In this document: positions 25,446 through 34,192 of the stretch, piece by piece | How positions within the stretch are numbered: position 1 is the stretch's first letter | Layout: every line of letters starts with the position of its first letter | Source: Caenimonas sedimenti | GTDB taxonomy: Bacteria > Pseudomonadota > Gammaproteobacteria > Burkholderiales > Burkholderiaceae_C | Reading direction: 5' to 3' | Length of the DNA stretch: 55,251 nucleotides | NCBI RefSeq assembly: GCF_007833165.1 | Contig: NZ_VOBQ01000027.1 | Span: 1-55,251 of the forward strand | Made by a program: the position numbers and the translations under genes | Notes under the pieces: generated by a model | Seen by the model: only the letters and a program-made list of their open reading frames with translations | Databases searched by the model: none | What the model was told of the DNA's origin: nothing

Positions 25446-26387
25446 ATGCCCCGCCAATCCCCTCCCGCCACCGAGCCGGCCTGGGCGCCCACGTTGCGCC
25501 AGCTGGAAGTCCTGCGCGCCGTGGTGCAGCTCGGGTCGTTGAGCCGCGCCGCGGAAGCGTTGCACGTGAGCCAGCCGTCGGTGACGCAGACCGTGTCGCA
25601 ACTGCAGCGCGGCTGCGGCGTGGAACTCCTCACCCATCGCCATGGCAGGGTGGCGGCCACGGCCGCCGCGCATTCGCTGCTGGCTGACATCGACGAAGTG
25701 TTCGGCGCCATGGAACGCGTCGGGGCCCGCCTGGACGCGCTGCGGTCGCCTGCGAAGGGCGAGTTGAAGGTGGCCTGCCTCCATGCGCTCGCCACCGCGG
25801 TGCTGCCAGAAGCCGTGGGGCAATTCAGGGCGACCTTCCCCACCATCCGCCTCACCTTGATGGTGGAGAGTTCACGCAGCATCCGCGATGCGCTCGTCGC
25901 GGGCAAGGTGGACTTCGCCGTGCTCAGCGACGAGGCGGACCTGGCGGGGCTGAGCACCTCGATGTTCTACGAGGTGACTGCCGTCTGCGCCATGCCGGTC
26001 AGCCATCGCCTCGCGAGGCGATCCGTGCTCGCGCCCGTCGACCTGGCCGATGAAGCCGTGATCGGACTGTCACCGCTGGACCCTGCGTGCGCGCACATGA
26101 AGCGCAGCTTCGTGGAAGCAGGCGTTGCGTGGCAGCCGGCGATCACGACACCCTACAGCCTGACGCAGTGCGAATTGGCCCTGGCCGGCGCAGGCATCGC
26201 GATCACGAACCCGGTCGTGGCGCGCAAGTTCCAGCAGCAGGGTCTGGCGAGCGTGCCCTTCGAACCCGCGGTCCCGTTTCGCTCCTGCCTCGCGTTCGGC
26301 AGTGGCTACCGTGCAAGCCGCGCGAGCCAGGCCTTCATCGGTTTGCTTCGGTCCCAGACGGCGAAGCGGATGGCCGGACCGCCATGA
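25446..26387 (+). CDS. LysR-family transcriptional regulator
   Basis: 313 aa from ATG 25446 (a TTG one codon earlier is possible). The N-terminal winged helix-turn-helix is clear (LEVLRAVVQLGSLSRAAEALHVSQPSVTQTVSQLQ), then a periplasmic-binding-like effector domain with GELKVACLHALATAVLPEAV. It is divergent from the threonine-synthase-like gene, the typical arrangement for a LysR activator of its neighbour. The gap contains CTAGGG ... CCCTAG (25387 and 25422) and a TATAAG just before the start. The effector is unknown. Confidence 0.93.
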   Translation: MPRQSPPATEPAWAPTLRQLEVLRAVVQLGSLSRAAEALHVSQPSVTQTVSQLQRGCGVELLTHRHGRVAATAAAHSLLADIDEVFGAMERVGARLDALRSPAKGELKVACLHALATAVLPEAVGQFRATFPTIRLTLMVESSRSIRDALVAGKVDFAVLSDEADLAGLSTSMFYEVTAVCAMPVSHRLARRSVLAPVDLADEAVIGLSPLDPACAHMKRSFVEAGVAWQPAITTPYSLTQCELALAGAGIAITNPVVARKFQQQGLASVPFEPAVPFRSCLAFGSGYRASRASQAFIGLLRSQTAKRMAGPP

Positions 26388-26413
26388 TTACGCGGAGTTA
26401 CATGTGCCCCGAG

Positions 26414-26435
26414 ATCCGTTCAGGATCCGTTCATG
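26414..26435 (+). promoter_or_regulatory. 11-base tandem repeat, candidate OmpR/PhoB-family response-regulator site
   Basis: ATCCGTTCAGG at 26414-26424 is followed directly by ATCCGTTCATG at 26425-26435, 10 of 11 bases identical. Direct half-sites one helical turn apart are the hallmark of OmpR/PhoB-type regulators (compare PmrA and QseB sites). It lies 45 bases before the exported repeat-protein gene, at a position where an activator could contact polymerase. Confidence 0.5.
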
Positions 26436-26480
26436 GGCCGCGGCGCAAGATGGCTTCCACACCAACCCAAGGAGTCTTCC

Positions 26481-26855
26481 ATGAACCGTTCAGTCACCTT
26501 CCGCAGTGCTGTGGCCGCCGCCCTCGGGCTGGCCGCGCTCGCAGCCTCCACCGCCAGCCATGCCCGCGGCGATTTCCAGATTTCCATCGGCGTGCCGGCA
26601 CCCGTGTACTACAGCGAGCCTGCGCCCTATTACTACCAGCCGTCGCCGGTCTATGTCCAGCCGCAGCCCGTCTACGGCCACCAGCGCCGCGGCGCCTGGG
26701 GCGACCGTGACGGCGATGGCATCCCCAACGCCCACGACCGCTGGGACAACAGCCGGCGGCACGTGAACCAGGCCGACCGGCCGTGGGGCGACGCCGACCG
26801 CGACGGCGTGGCCAACCGTTACGACCGCGCGCCGCGCAACCCCTACCGCTATTGA
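26481..26855 (+). CDS. Small exported protein with thrombospondin-type-3-like calcium-binding repeats
   Basis: 124 aa from ATG 26481, with AAGGAG six bases upstream. Signal peptide ends near ASHARGDF. A Tyr/Pro-rich stretch (YYSEPAPYYYQPSPVYVQPQ) follows, then two acidic loops, DRDGDGIPNAHDRWDN and DADRDGVANRYDRAPRN, which match the DxDxDGxxxxxDxxxx pattern of Ca2+-binding repeats. A periplasmic or surface role is likely. The tandem repeat upstream suggests two-component control. Confidence 0.75.
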   Translation: MNRSVTFRSAVAAALGLAALAASTASHARGDFQISIGVPAPVYYSEPAPYYYQPSPVYVQPQPVYGHQRRGAWGDRDGDGIPNAHDRWDNSRRHVNQADRPWGDADRDGVANRYDRAPRNPYRY

Positions 26856-26909
26856 CACGGCGGCGGGCGTCATGGTCCATCAGGTGGATGGACCATGCAC
26901 GCCCGGCTG

Positions 26910-27542
26910 TCAGGCAAACTTTTCGAACAATTCCTCTTCCACCTCGATCGCCCCGGTGAACGCCGGCCGTTCCAGCAGGCGGTTCCAGTAGGCGAGCAAG
27001 CCGTCCGCCGGCTTCCACAGGCCAGCCCGCAAGGTGAGCATCAACGCCCAGCCGAAATACGCATCGGCGATGGTGAACGTGTCGCCGGCCAGGTAGCGTG
27101 ATCGGGATAGCCGCGCTGTCGCGAAGGCCAGCTTCTTCTCCAGGTTCTCGCGCGCCCAGCGCTTCACTTCACTCGGTACCCCATCCGAGAAGACCGGGTA
27201 AAGCGACAGCTTGTGCACCTCGGTCGCGACGTAGTTCACCCACTCCAAGGTCGACTGCCCGGCGGGCGTGGAGCGGTCCGGCAGGTACAGGCGTTCCGGC
27301 GCCATGTCGGCCAGCACTTGCAGCACCGCGGAGTTCTCGGTCAGGATGCGCCCGTCGCCGAACTTGAGGACCGGCACCTGGCTCTTGGCGGAGATGTCCG
27401 CGAAGGCGCGTCCATCGTCCGTCTCCTTGCGGCGCAACGACACCGGTCGCATGGCGATCTCCAAGCCGGCCTCCCGGATCAGGACATGTCCCGCGAACGA
27501 ACAGGCCAGCGGGGAAAAGTAGTATTCCATCGCTTGGGACAT
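26910..27542 (-). CDS. Glutathione S-transferase family protein
   Basis: 210 aa. The thioredoxin-like N-terminal domain has YYFSPLACSFAGHVLIREAG, QVPVLKFGDGRILTENSAVLQVLAD (the cis-Pro and the Glu-Asn/Ser glutathione-binding loop). The helical C-terminal domain has LAGDTFTIADAYFGWAL, the N-capping-box motif. The ATG shares a base with the stop of the upstream DJ-1 gene (TGATG), so the two are cotranscribed. It probably conjugates or reduces small electrophiles. Confidence 0.92.
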   Translation of the reverse strand: MSQAMEYYFSPLACSFAGHVLIREAGLEIAMRPVSLRRKETDDGRAFADISAKSQVPVLKFGDGRILTENSAVLQVLADMAPERLYLPDRSTPAGQSTLEWVNYVATEVHKLSLYPVFSDGVPSEVKRWARENLEKKLAFATARLSRSRYLAGDTFTIADAYFGWALMLTLRAGLWKPADGLLAYWNRLLERPAFTGAIEVEEELFEKFA

Positions 27543-28204
27543 CAGACCGGGGCCGTCAGCGAGCGGATGCGTTCCGTGCCCTCGGCCTCGAACTGCCTGA
27601 CCATCTTCTTCGCGAAGTCCGGTGCGTCGTCGGGCGTGCCGTTGCCGAAGGGCGGATCCGGGTAGTACTCGATGCCGAGCTGCACGGTCTTGGCGAATTC
27701 CTTGCCTGCGATCAACCCGGCCAGGTACAGGCTGGCGTCGATGCTGGCCGAAACGCCGGCGCCCGTCACCAACTTGCCGTCGCGCACGTACCGCACGTGT
27801 TTGACGGTGGCGCCGTAGGTGGCCACCTTCTCTCGCACGGCCCAGTTCGTCGTGACTTCCTTGCCGCCCAGCAAGCCGGCCTTGCCCAGCAACTCGACGC
27901 CATTGCAGATGCCGACTGTCCATGTCGAGGTCATGGCCAGGCGGCGGATCGTTTCGATGACCTCGTCGTCTTCCAGTGCAGGGCCGACGCCAGGTCCACC
28001 CGGGACATAGAGGATGTCGGTCGTTTCGATCTCTTCGAACGACTTGAAGGCGCTGAGCGCGAGGCGTCTCGTGTCGGCCCAGACGGGCCCGCGCTGCTTC
28101 GCCGCGAATTCGACCTGAATCGCCGGGACATTCGCCAGCACTTCGTAGCCGCCAACGATGTCGAGGGCCGTGAAGCCGTCCACCAGGATGATTGTCAAGC
28201 GCAT
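27542..28204 (-). CDS. DJ-1/PfpI-family protein
   Basis: 220 aa. The family core is seen in IILVDGFTALDIVGGYEVLA, ILYVPGGPGVGPAL and the nucleophile elbow TVGICNGVELLGKAGLL, with a Cys in the expected place. The sequence after the Cys and the C-terminal extension resemble isonitrile-hydratase-like or cyclohexyl-isocyanide-hydratase-like members. It is translationally linked to the GST gene and divergent from an AraC regulator that has its own DJ-1 domain, so detoxification of a small reactive molecule is a reasonable inference. Confidence 0.88.
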   Translation of the reverse strand: MRLTIILVDGFTALDIVGGYEVLANVPAIQVEFAAKQRGPVWADTRRLALSAFKSFEEIETTDILYVPGGPGVGPALEDDEVIETIRRLAMTSTWTVGICNGVELLGKAGLLGGKEVTTNWAVREKVATYGATVKHVRYVRDGKLVTGAGVSASIDASLYLAGLIAGKEFAKTVQLGIEYYPDPPFGNGTPDDAPDFAKKMVRQFEAEGTERIRSLTAPV

Positions 28205-28269
28205 GCCATCGACCTCAAGAGTTGCTGTGAAGGCGCAATCCTGAAGCGCGGCGTCGATTGCCGCCAGTG

Positions 28270-28300
28270 TCAGGAACGACTATATTCTTGCCGTTCCAGA
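28270..28300. promoter_or_regulatory. 31-base inverted repeat between the DJ-1 and GlxA-type regulator genes
   Basis: TCAGGAACG (28270-28278) and CGTTCCAGA (28292-28300) are inverted copies with 8 of 9 bases paired, separated by 13 bases. The spacer holds TATATT (28281-28286), a good -10 for the rightward gene starting at 28314. A dimeric regulator bound here would cover that promoter, so autoregulation by the adjacent AraC-type protein is likely. Confidence 0.5.
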
Positions 28301-28313
28301 CAACCCGGCCCTC

Positions 28314-29309
28314 ATGAGCGACATCGCGATCCTGGTCTATCCCGGCTGCATGGGCGTCGAAGTGCTGGCCCTCACCGATCTCGTGCTCGTCGCGAATCAC
28401 CTGGCGGCGAACATGTTCCCCGGCAAGTTCGCACCGATGCAGACCCGGCTGGTCACGGTGCGCGAAGGAAATGTCCGCATGGCTGGTGGCGTCACGCTGG
28501 CGGCTGGAAAACTCCGGGGCAAGCACGGGTTGCTGGTGGTTCCTGGCCTCGAGGTCACGCGGTTCGGTGAATGGGAGCGCCGCCTGGCCCAGCTGCGTCC
28601 CGAGCTCGCCGCCATCCGGAGGCGCCACGCAGCCGGTGCTGCCATCGCCAGCGTCTGCGTGGGCAGCTTCCTGCTGGCCGAAGCCGGCGTCCTGGTCGGC
28701 AGGCGCGCGGTCACGGCGTGGCCATTCGCGCGGGACTTCCAGGCGCGTTACCCCGAGATCGAAATGGTCAAGGACGCCATGCTGGTGACTGACGGGACGG
28801 TGACGACAACGGGTGCCGTCAGCAGCGCGTTCGACCTCGCGCTCCATCTCGTGAAGCAGCACTTCGGCGCCGCGGTGACCCGGGCAACCGGCAAGCTGTC
28901 GATGGTCGACGGCGGCCGAGCGAGCCAGCGGCCATACTTCGACCGGACCCTGCTGCCTCCGGAGCACGCGCTGTTCTCGACCAAGGTCAACCAGTGGCTG
29001 AAGTCACGCTTGAGCGAACCGTACAGGCTGGCCTCGCTGGCCGATGCGTTCCACCTGACCGAGCGCACGGTGCTGCGAAGGTACCGGCAGGAGACCGGCT
29101 CGAGCCCGCTGAGGTGGCTGCAGGAAGCCCGCATCGACAAGGCGCGGCAACTGCTGGAGCGCAGTTCCCTGCCCTTGATCGAGGTGATCGCGAGTGTCGG
29201 TTACCAGGACTTGGCCAGCTTCTCGAAGCTCTTTTCCCGGGAGACCGGGCAGACGCCCGGGCACTACCGGCGCCGGCACCGCAGTGCCGCTGCCGGGCGT
29301 TCCGGCTGA
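28314..29309 (+). CDS. GlxA-type AraC-family regulator (DJ-1/PfpI domain plus helix-turn-helix)
   Basis: 331 aa. Residues 1-190 form a DJ-1/PfpI-like sensing domain (AILVYPGCMGVEVLALTDLVLVAN, ASVCVGSFLLAEAGVL). Residues 215-320 carry the double helix-turn-helix of AraC proteins (LASLADAFHLTERTVLRRYRQETGSSP and IEVIASVGYQDLASFSKLF). Divergent from the DJ-1/GST operon, which it probably controls. The effector is unknown. Confidence 0.93.
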   Translation: MSDIAILVYPGCMGVEVLALTDLVLVANHLAANMFPGKFAPMQTRLVTVREGNVRMAGGVTLAAGKLRGKHGLLVVPGLEVTRFGEWERRLAQLRPELAAIRRRHAAGAAIASVCVGSFLLAEAGVLVGRRAVTAWPFARDFQARYPEIEMVKDAMLVTDGTVTTTGAVSSAFDLALHLVKQHFGAAVTRATGKLSMVDGGRASQRPYFDRTLLPPEHALFSTKVNQWLKSRLSEPYRLASLADAFHLTERTVLRRYRQETGSSPLRWLQEARIDKARQLLERSSLPLIEVIASVGYQDLASFSKLFSRETGQTPGHYRRRHRSAAAGRSG

Positions 29310-29364
29310 GGTCCCCGGCAGGCGAGAAACAGGCATCATCCGCTCTTTGCATGGAGACCTGAGC

Positions 29365-29745
29365 ATGCACAAGAGCCGCCTTGGAACCGTCGTCATCGAT
29401 TGCCAGACCGAGGACCTCGAGGCCGCCGCGGGCTTCTGGGCCGCGGCGCTCGGCCGCGGCATCAAGGCGCCCGAAACACCGGGCCTGGAGCACTATCGGA
29501 ACCTGCAAGGGCCGCCCGGCGAAGTGACCATGCTGGTCCAGGCGGTGCAGCACCCCAGCCGGGTGCACCTCGACATCGAGACCGACGACGTCGACGCGGA
29601 GGTGCAACGGCTGGAGGCGCTGGGCGCCAGACGCGTCTCGCAGGTGAAGACCTGGTGGGTGATGGAAGCGCCGACCGGCCAGCGCTTCTGTGTCGTGCGG
29701 CCGCAGCGCCCCGACTTCGAGGCGCACGCGACCGTCTGGAAGTAG
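29365..29745 (+). CDS. VOC (glyoxalase/bleomycin-resistance) family protein
   Basis: 126 aa from ATG 29365, with GGAG eight bases upstream. Features are VVIDCQTEDLEAAAGFWAAALGR, VHLDIETDDVDAEVQRLEALGA and a final WVMEAPTGQRFCVVRPQ, the beta-alpha-beta pairs of the VOC fold (similar to glyoxalase-like domain 'Glyoxalase_6'). The usual metal ligands (His/Glu) are partly represented by His69-type 'VHLDIE'. Substrate unknown. It ends 13 bases before the convergent sugar transporter operon. Confidence 0.85.
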   Translation: MHKSRLGTVVIDCQTEDLEAAAGFWAAALGRGIKAPETPGLEHYRNLQGPPGEVTMLVQAVQHPSRVHLDIETDDVDAEVQRLEALGARRVSQVKTWWVMEAPTGQRFCVVRPQRPDFEAHATVWK

Positions 29746-29758
29746 GCGGTACTAGCCG

Positions 29759-30637
29759 CTACTCCTTCACCGAGCCCGTCATCCCCGACACGTAGTACTC
29801 GACGAAGAACGAGTACACGAAAGCCACGGGCAGCGAGCCGAGCAAGGCGCCCGCCATCAGCGGCCCCCAGTGGTAGACATCGCCTTCCACCAGCTCGGTG
29901 ACCACGCCGACCGGCACCGTCTTGTTCTCGCTGGAAGACACGAAGGTGAGGGCGTAGATGAACTCGTTCCAGCTGAGCGTGAAGGCGAAGATGCCCGCCG
30001 AGATCAGTCCCGGCACCGCGAGCGGCAGCACGATCTTGATCAGGATCTGCCAGCGCGTCGCGCCGTCGATCAGCGCGCACTCTTCCAGCTCATAGGGGAT
30101 CGAGCGGAAATAGCCCATCAGCAGCCAGGTCGAGAACGGGATCAGGAAGGTCGGGTACGTGAGGATCAGCGCCATCCGGCTGTCGAACAGCCCCAGCTTC
30201 ACGACGATGGCGGCCAGCGGGATGAACAGGATCGAAGGCGGCACCAGGTAGGCCAGGAAAATCGCGCCGCCGGCGGGTTTGCTGCCCTGGAACCGCAGGC
30301 GCTCGATCGCGTAGGCCGCCAGCACCGAAAAGACCAGCGAGATCGCCGTGGCGATCACCGAGACGATCACGGTGTTCCAGAGCCAGGCCGGGTATTCCGT
30401 GCGGAACAGCAGCTTCTCGAAGTGGGCCAGGGTGGGGCCCATGATCCAGAACGGGTTGCCGCTGCGCGACAGCAGTTCGTTGTCCGGTTTGAACGACGTG
30501 ATCGCCATCCAGTAGAACGGGAACAGCAGCACGAACACGAAGATGCCGATCGGGATGTACAGCGTCACCCAGCGGCGCGGCATGGACTGCAGGAAGTCCA
30601 TGCCCTGCGAGGCGTCGTTGTTCTTGGCGTTGCTCAT
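29759..30637 (-). CDS. CUT1 ABC transporter permease (MalG-like)
   Basis: 292 aa inner-membrane protein with about six transmembrane helices. The first (about 20-40, LYIPIGIFVFVLLFPFYWMAI) is followed by a periplasmic loop. The conserved ATPase-contact loop is EECALIDGATRWQILIKIVLPLAVPGL (EAA motif). The last gene of the transporter operon; its ATG overlaps the upstream permease's stop (ATGA). With its partners it imports a sugar or sugar-acid derivative. Confidence 0.93.
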   Translation of the reverse strand: MSNAKNNDASQGMDFLQSMPRRWVTLYIPIGIFVFVLLFPFYWMAITSFKPDNELLSRSGNPFWIMGPTLAHFEKLLFRTEYPAWLWNTVIVSVIATAISLVFSVLAAYAIERLRFQGSKPAGGAIFLAYLVPPSILFIPLAAIVVKLGLFDSRMALILTYPTFLIPFSTWLLMGYFRSIPYELEECALIDGATRWQILIKIVLPLAVPGLISAGIFAFTLSWNEFIYALTFVSSSENKTVPVGVVTELVEGDVYHWGPLMAGALLGSLPVAFVYSFFVEYYVSGMTGSVKE

Positions 30638-31599
30638 TTGTCACCCCCCTGTTGCCAGGCACGGCGCTGCAAGCCGAAGTAGCTGAATGCGATGGCCGCC
30701 AGCAGGAAAGGCACCATCAGCGTCGCGATGGCCGCGCCTTCCGCCAGGGCGCCCCCGGAAATGGCGCGCTGGAATGCGAGCGTCGCCATCAGGTGCGTCG
30801 CGTTGAGCGGTCCGCCGCGCGTCAGCACATAGATCAGCTGGAAGTCGGTGAAGGTGAACAGCACCGAGAACGTCATCACCACCGCGATGATGGGCGTGAG
30901 CAGCGGCAGCGTGATGAACCGGAACTGTTGCCACGGCGTGGCCCCGTCGATCGCCGAGGCCTCGTAGTACGAGGGTGAAATGGTTTGCAGCCCGGCCAGC
31001 AGCGAGATGGCCACGAAGGGGATGCCGCGCCAGACGTTGGCGACGATGGTCGAGATGCGGGCGTTCCAGGGGTCGCCCAGGAAATCGATGTACCTGTCGA
31101 TCAGGCCCATCTTCATCAGCGCCCAGCTGATGATGGAAAACTGCGCGTCGAAGATCCACCAGAAGGCGATGGCGGACAAGGCCGTGGGTACGATCCAGGG
31201 CAGGAGAACCACGGCGCGGAAGAAACTCTGGAAGGGCAGGCGCTTGTTCAGCAGCAGGGCCAGGTACAGGCCGAGGCCGAATTTGAGAATGCTGGCCACC
31301 ACCGTGTAGAAGAGGGTGTTGAACAGCGCCAGCCGGGTGACGCTGTCGCCGACCAGGAACTTGAAATTCTCCAGGCCGATCCACTCGCCGTCGCGGCCGA
31401 TCTTGGCGTCGGTGAAGCCGAGCCAGGTGCCCAGGCCGAGCGGATAGGTGAGGAAAAGCACCAGCAGCACCGTCGTCGGCAACATGAACGCCCAGCCCAG
31501 GGCGTTCCTGTTGTTCTGGAAGCGCTCCAGGAACGAAGGCTGCCGGTGGGCGCGCACCTGCGGCGCCGGAACCGTTGCTTGCGCCGCAGGTTGCGCCAT
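30634..31599 (-). CDS. CUT1 ABC transporter permease (MalF-like)
   Basis: 321 aa from ATG 31599, two bases after the receptor stop; an upstream in-frame extension crosses the receptor gene and is rejected. Contains a first helix ALGWAFMLPTTVLLVLFLTYP and the EAA loop YYEASAIDGATPWQQFRFITLPLL. About six helices. Pairs with the MalG-like permease and the two extracellular/cytosolic components. No unusual features. Confidence 0.93.
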   Translation of the reverse strand: MAQPAAQATVPAPQVRAHRQPSFLERFQNNRNALGWAFMLPTTVLLVLFLTYPLGLGTWLGFTDAKIGRDGEWIGLENFKFLVGDSVTRLALFNTLFYTVVASILKFGLGLYLALLLNKRLPFQSFFRAVVLLPWIVPTALSAIAFWWIFDAQFSIISWALMKMGLIDRYIDFLGDPWNARISTIVANVWRGIPFVAISLLAGLQTISPSYYEASAIDGATPWQQFRFITLPLLTPIIAVVMTFSVLFTFTDFQLIYVLTRGGPLNATHLMATLAFQRAISGGALAEGAAIATLMVPFLLAAIAFSYFGLQRRAWQQGGDK

Positions 31600-31601
31600 G
31601 G

Positions 31602-32930
31602 TCAGACCTTGTAGTAGCGCTCGGCGCGCTTCTGGGCGCGTTCGGCGGCTTCCTTGGGGGTCTTCGATCCGCTGATGGCTTCCGCCACCATGTTGGCGAC
31701 GATGAAGTCGGCGCCTGCGCCGGCCGAGGCGTAGCCCAGCCGGCCCGCGTGGCCCGTGGGCCGCATGTTCTTCACGCAGTCGCGGTAGGCCGTGTGCTTC
31801 GGGTCCGACGTCCAGATCGGGCATGACTCATAGGCGGCGAGCGGATGCGCGATGTAGCCACCGGCGCCGATCAGCCAGGCATCGAACTGCTCGCGTTCCA
31901 TCATGAAGCGCAGGAACTCCTTGGCGGCTTGCGGGTACTTGGTGTACTTGAAGATCATCTGGTTGAAGAACAGATGCGATTCGGTGGGCACACCCACCGG
32001 GCCGATGGGGAACGAAGCGTGCTGGATGTCGGACTGCAGCTCCTTCACCTTGGGGTCCGTGGAAGTCTTGGTCGCGTAGTAGATCGAGATGCCGTTGTTG
32101 GTGACGCTGATCTGGCCGTCGAGGAACGCCTTGTTGTTGTTCGGGTCCAGCCACGACAGGGTGCCCGGGATGAAGGTGGCGTACAGCTCCTTGCCGTACT
32201 CGAGCGCCTTGATGGTCTCGGGGCTGTCGATCACGACCTTGTTGTTCTTGTCGACCAGCTGGCCGCCGTGCGACCACATCAGCCAGTTGGTCCAGAGGCT
32301 GTCGCCGGTGGCGTTGCCCAGGGCGTAACCGCCGGGCGTGCCCTTGTCCTTCAGGGCCTTGTGCAGGGCCAGGAAGCCGGCCGTGTCCTTCGGGAAGCTG
32401 GTGAAGCCCGCGGCCTTCACCATGCTGTCGCGGTAGACGATCATCGAACCGGCGGCGCCGAGGCCGAGGCCCAGCCACCGCTTGCCGTCGGGGCGCAGGT
32501 ACTGGTGCACCGCCGGGTACCAGCCGCCGTACTTCTTGCCCAGGTATTCGGCGACGTCGGTCACGTCGAGCAGCTTTTCGGGGTACAGGTTGGCGTCATC
32601 GTTGGTGGACAGCACGATGTCCGGCCCGCCGCCGGTGTTGGCCGCGACCGCCGCCTTGGGGCGCACGTCTTCCCAGCCTTCGTTGTCGACGCGGACCTCG
32701 ATCCCCGTCTTCTCGGTGAACTTCTTGACGTTGAGCATGTAGGCGTCGATGTCGCCCTGCACGAACCGGCTCCAGCGCAGGACGCGCAGCTTGGCGCCTT
32801 TCTCGGGCTTGAGCGCCAGGGTTTGCGCATGGACCGCCGGCGCGAAGACGGTGGCACCGGTGCCCAGCGTGGCGGCAGCGGCGACGCTGGCCGAGCCTTC
32901 GAGAAACTTGCGGCGATTGAACTCACTCAT
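31602..32930 (-). CDS. ABC transporter extracellular solute-binding protein (sugar type)
   Basis: 442 aa. The start MSEFNRRKFLEG and an Ala-rich stretch ending VHAQ form a twin-arginine-type signal, so it is exported folded. The mature part reads RVLRWSRFVQGDIDAYMLNVKKFTEKTGIEVRVDNEGWEDV and WLGLGLGAAGSMIVYRDSMVKAAGF, typical of family-1 solute-binding proteins for sugars. Second gene of the operon, after the ATPase. The ligand is probably an aldonic or uronic acid, inferred from the divergent catabolic genes. Confidence 0.93.
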   Translation of the reverse strand: MSEFNRRKFLEGSASVAAAATLGTGATVFAPAVHAQTLALKPEKGAKLRVLRWSRFVQGDIDAYMLNVKKFTEKTGIEVRVDNEGWEDVRPKAAVAANTGGGPDIVLSTNDDANLYPEKLLDVTDVAEYLGKKYGGWYPAVHQYLRPDGKRWLGLGLGAAGSMIVYRDSMVKAAGFTSFPKDTAGFLALHKALKDKGTPGGYALGNATGDSLWTNWLMWSHGGQLVDKNNKVVIDSPETIKALEYGKELYATFIPGTLSWLDPNNNKAFLDGQISVTNNGISIYYATKTSTDPKVKELQSDIQHASFPIGPVGVPTESHLFFNQMIFKYTKYPQAAKEFLRFMMEREQFDAWLIGAGGYIAHPLAAYESCPIWTSDPKHTAYRDCVKNMRPTGHAGRLGYASAGAGADFIVANMVAEAISGSKTPKEAAERAQKRAERYYKV

Positions 32931-32975
32931 GGTTGTCTCCTGTGTTGTCTGTGGAACGGTCGATCACGGAACCTG

Positions 32976-34049
32976 TCACGCCACCAGCCTTGCGCCGGTG
33001 CCTGCATCGAAAAGGTGGGCCCGCTGCAGGTCGGGCTGCAGGCGGATCATGGTGCCGGGCGCGAAGTCGTGCCGCTCCCGGAACACGGCGGACAGGTCCG
33101 CGCCTCCGTGCCGGCACGCCACGAAAGTATCCATGCCGGTGGGCTCCATCACCACCACCTGCGAGGGGATGCCGCCGGCATCCGACAGCGACAGGTGCTC
33201 GGGGCGCGTGCCGTAGACCACCGGCTGGCCATCCTCGCCGCCGGCCTGCAGCGGCGCGTCGAGCAGGGTGCCATCCTGCAGTTCAACGCGCGCCGCCCCG
33301 CCGGCGCGGCGCAGCGTGCCGGGCAGGAAGTTCATGGCGGGCGAACCGATGAAGCCAGCCACGAACTGGTTGGCAGGCTGGTCGTAGAGCTCCAGCGGAC
33401 TGCCGGTCTGCTCGATGCGGCCGTCGCGCATCACCACGATCTTGTCGCCCATGGTCATGGCCTCGATCTGGTCGTGCGTGACGTAGATCGAGGTGGTCTT
33501 CAGGCGCAGGTGGAGTTCCTTGATCTCGCTGCGCATCGCCACGCGCAGCTTGGCGTCGAGGTTGGACAGTGGCTCGTCGAACAGGAAGACCTGGGGGTCG
33601 CGCACGATGGCGCGCCCCATCGCCACGCGCTGGCGCTGCCCACCCGACAGCTGGCGCGGATAGCGCTCCAGCAGGGGCAGGAGACCGAGGATCTCGGCCG
33701 CGCGCTTGACCTTGGACTCGATGGTGGCCTTGTCGACTTTGGCCAGCGCCAGGGCGAAGGCCATGTTGTCGCGCACGGTCATGTGCGGATACAACGCGTA
33801 GTTCTGGAACACCATCGCGATGTCGCGTTCCTTCGGCGGCAGGTCGTTGACGCGGCGGTCGCCGATGCGGATTTCGCCGCCGTTGATCTGCTCGAGCCCC
33901 GCGATCATGCGCAGCAGCGTGGACTTGCCGCAGCCCGACGGGCCGACCAGGACGGTGAAAGAGCCGTCCTGGATGTCGATGTCCACGCCGTGCAGGATCG
34001 CGACTTCGCCGAAATTCTTCTTGACTGCCTGGATCGTGACACTGGCCAT
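32976..34049 (-). CDS. ABC transporter ATP-binding protein (UgpC/MsmX/MalK type)
   Basis: 357 aa from ATG 34049. Walker A is GPSGCGKST, the Q-loop MVFQNYALYPHMTV, the signature LSGGQRQRV, Walker B VFLFDEPLSNLDAKLR, and the switch His in VTHD. The C-terminal OB-type regulatory domain (residues 240-357) is typical of sugar importers. First gene of the operon, divergent from the GntR-denD-dehydratase unit across 143 bases. Confidence 0.95.
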   Translation of the reverse strand: MASVTIQAVKKNFGEVAILHGVDIDIQDGSFTVLVGPSGCGKSTLLRMIAGLEQINGGEIRIGDRRVNDLPPKERDIAMVFQNYALYPHMTVRDNMAFALALAKVDKATIESKVKRAAEILGLLPLLERYPRQLSGGQRQRVAMGRAIVRDPQVFLFDEPLSNLDAKLRVAMRSEIKELHLRLKTTSIYVTHDQIEAMTMGDKIVVMRDGRIEQTGSPLELYDQPANQFVAGFIGSPAMNFLPGTLRRAGGAARVELQDGTLLDAPLQAGGEDGQPVVYGTRPEHLSLSDAGGIPSQVVVMEPTGMDTFVACRHGGADLSAVFRERHDFAPGTMIRLQPDLQRAHLFDAGTGARLVA

Positions 34050-34192
34050 TGCGATGAAGTCCCCTGGGATGCCGCGCAGTATCGGCACAGGACCGGCGCG
34101 TCGCCATCAGGGAAACCCTGCGGGAGAAAGCTCACTAAATTTGTATGATGACCTGATAAAAGCGTCTCGCCCAGCTTCCTCCCACCCTTTCC

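Noticed and set aside
31845..34148. A very long open frame (767 codons) on the plus strand opposite the transporter receptor and ATPase genes
   Set aside because: It mirrors two well-supported genes; its predicted protein is Arg/His/Gly-rich without any motif, as expected for antisense frames in high-GC DNA.
34139..34160. A GntR operator at the divergon promoter (TTTGTATGATGACC...)
   Set aside because: It contains a plausible -10 (TATGAT) but no convincing inverted repeat, so it was mentioned in the regulator entry but not called as an operator.
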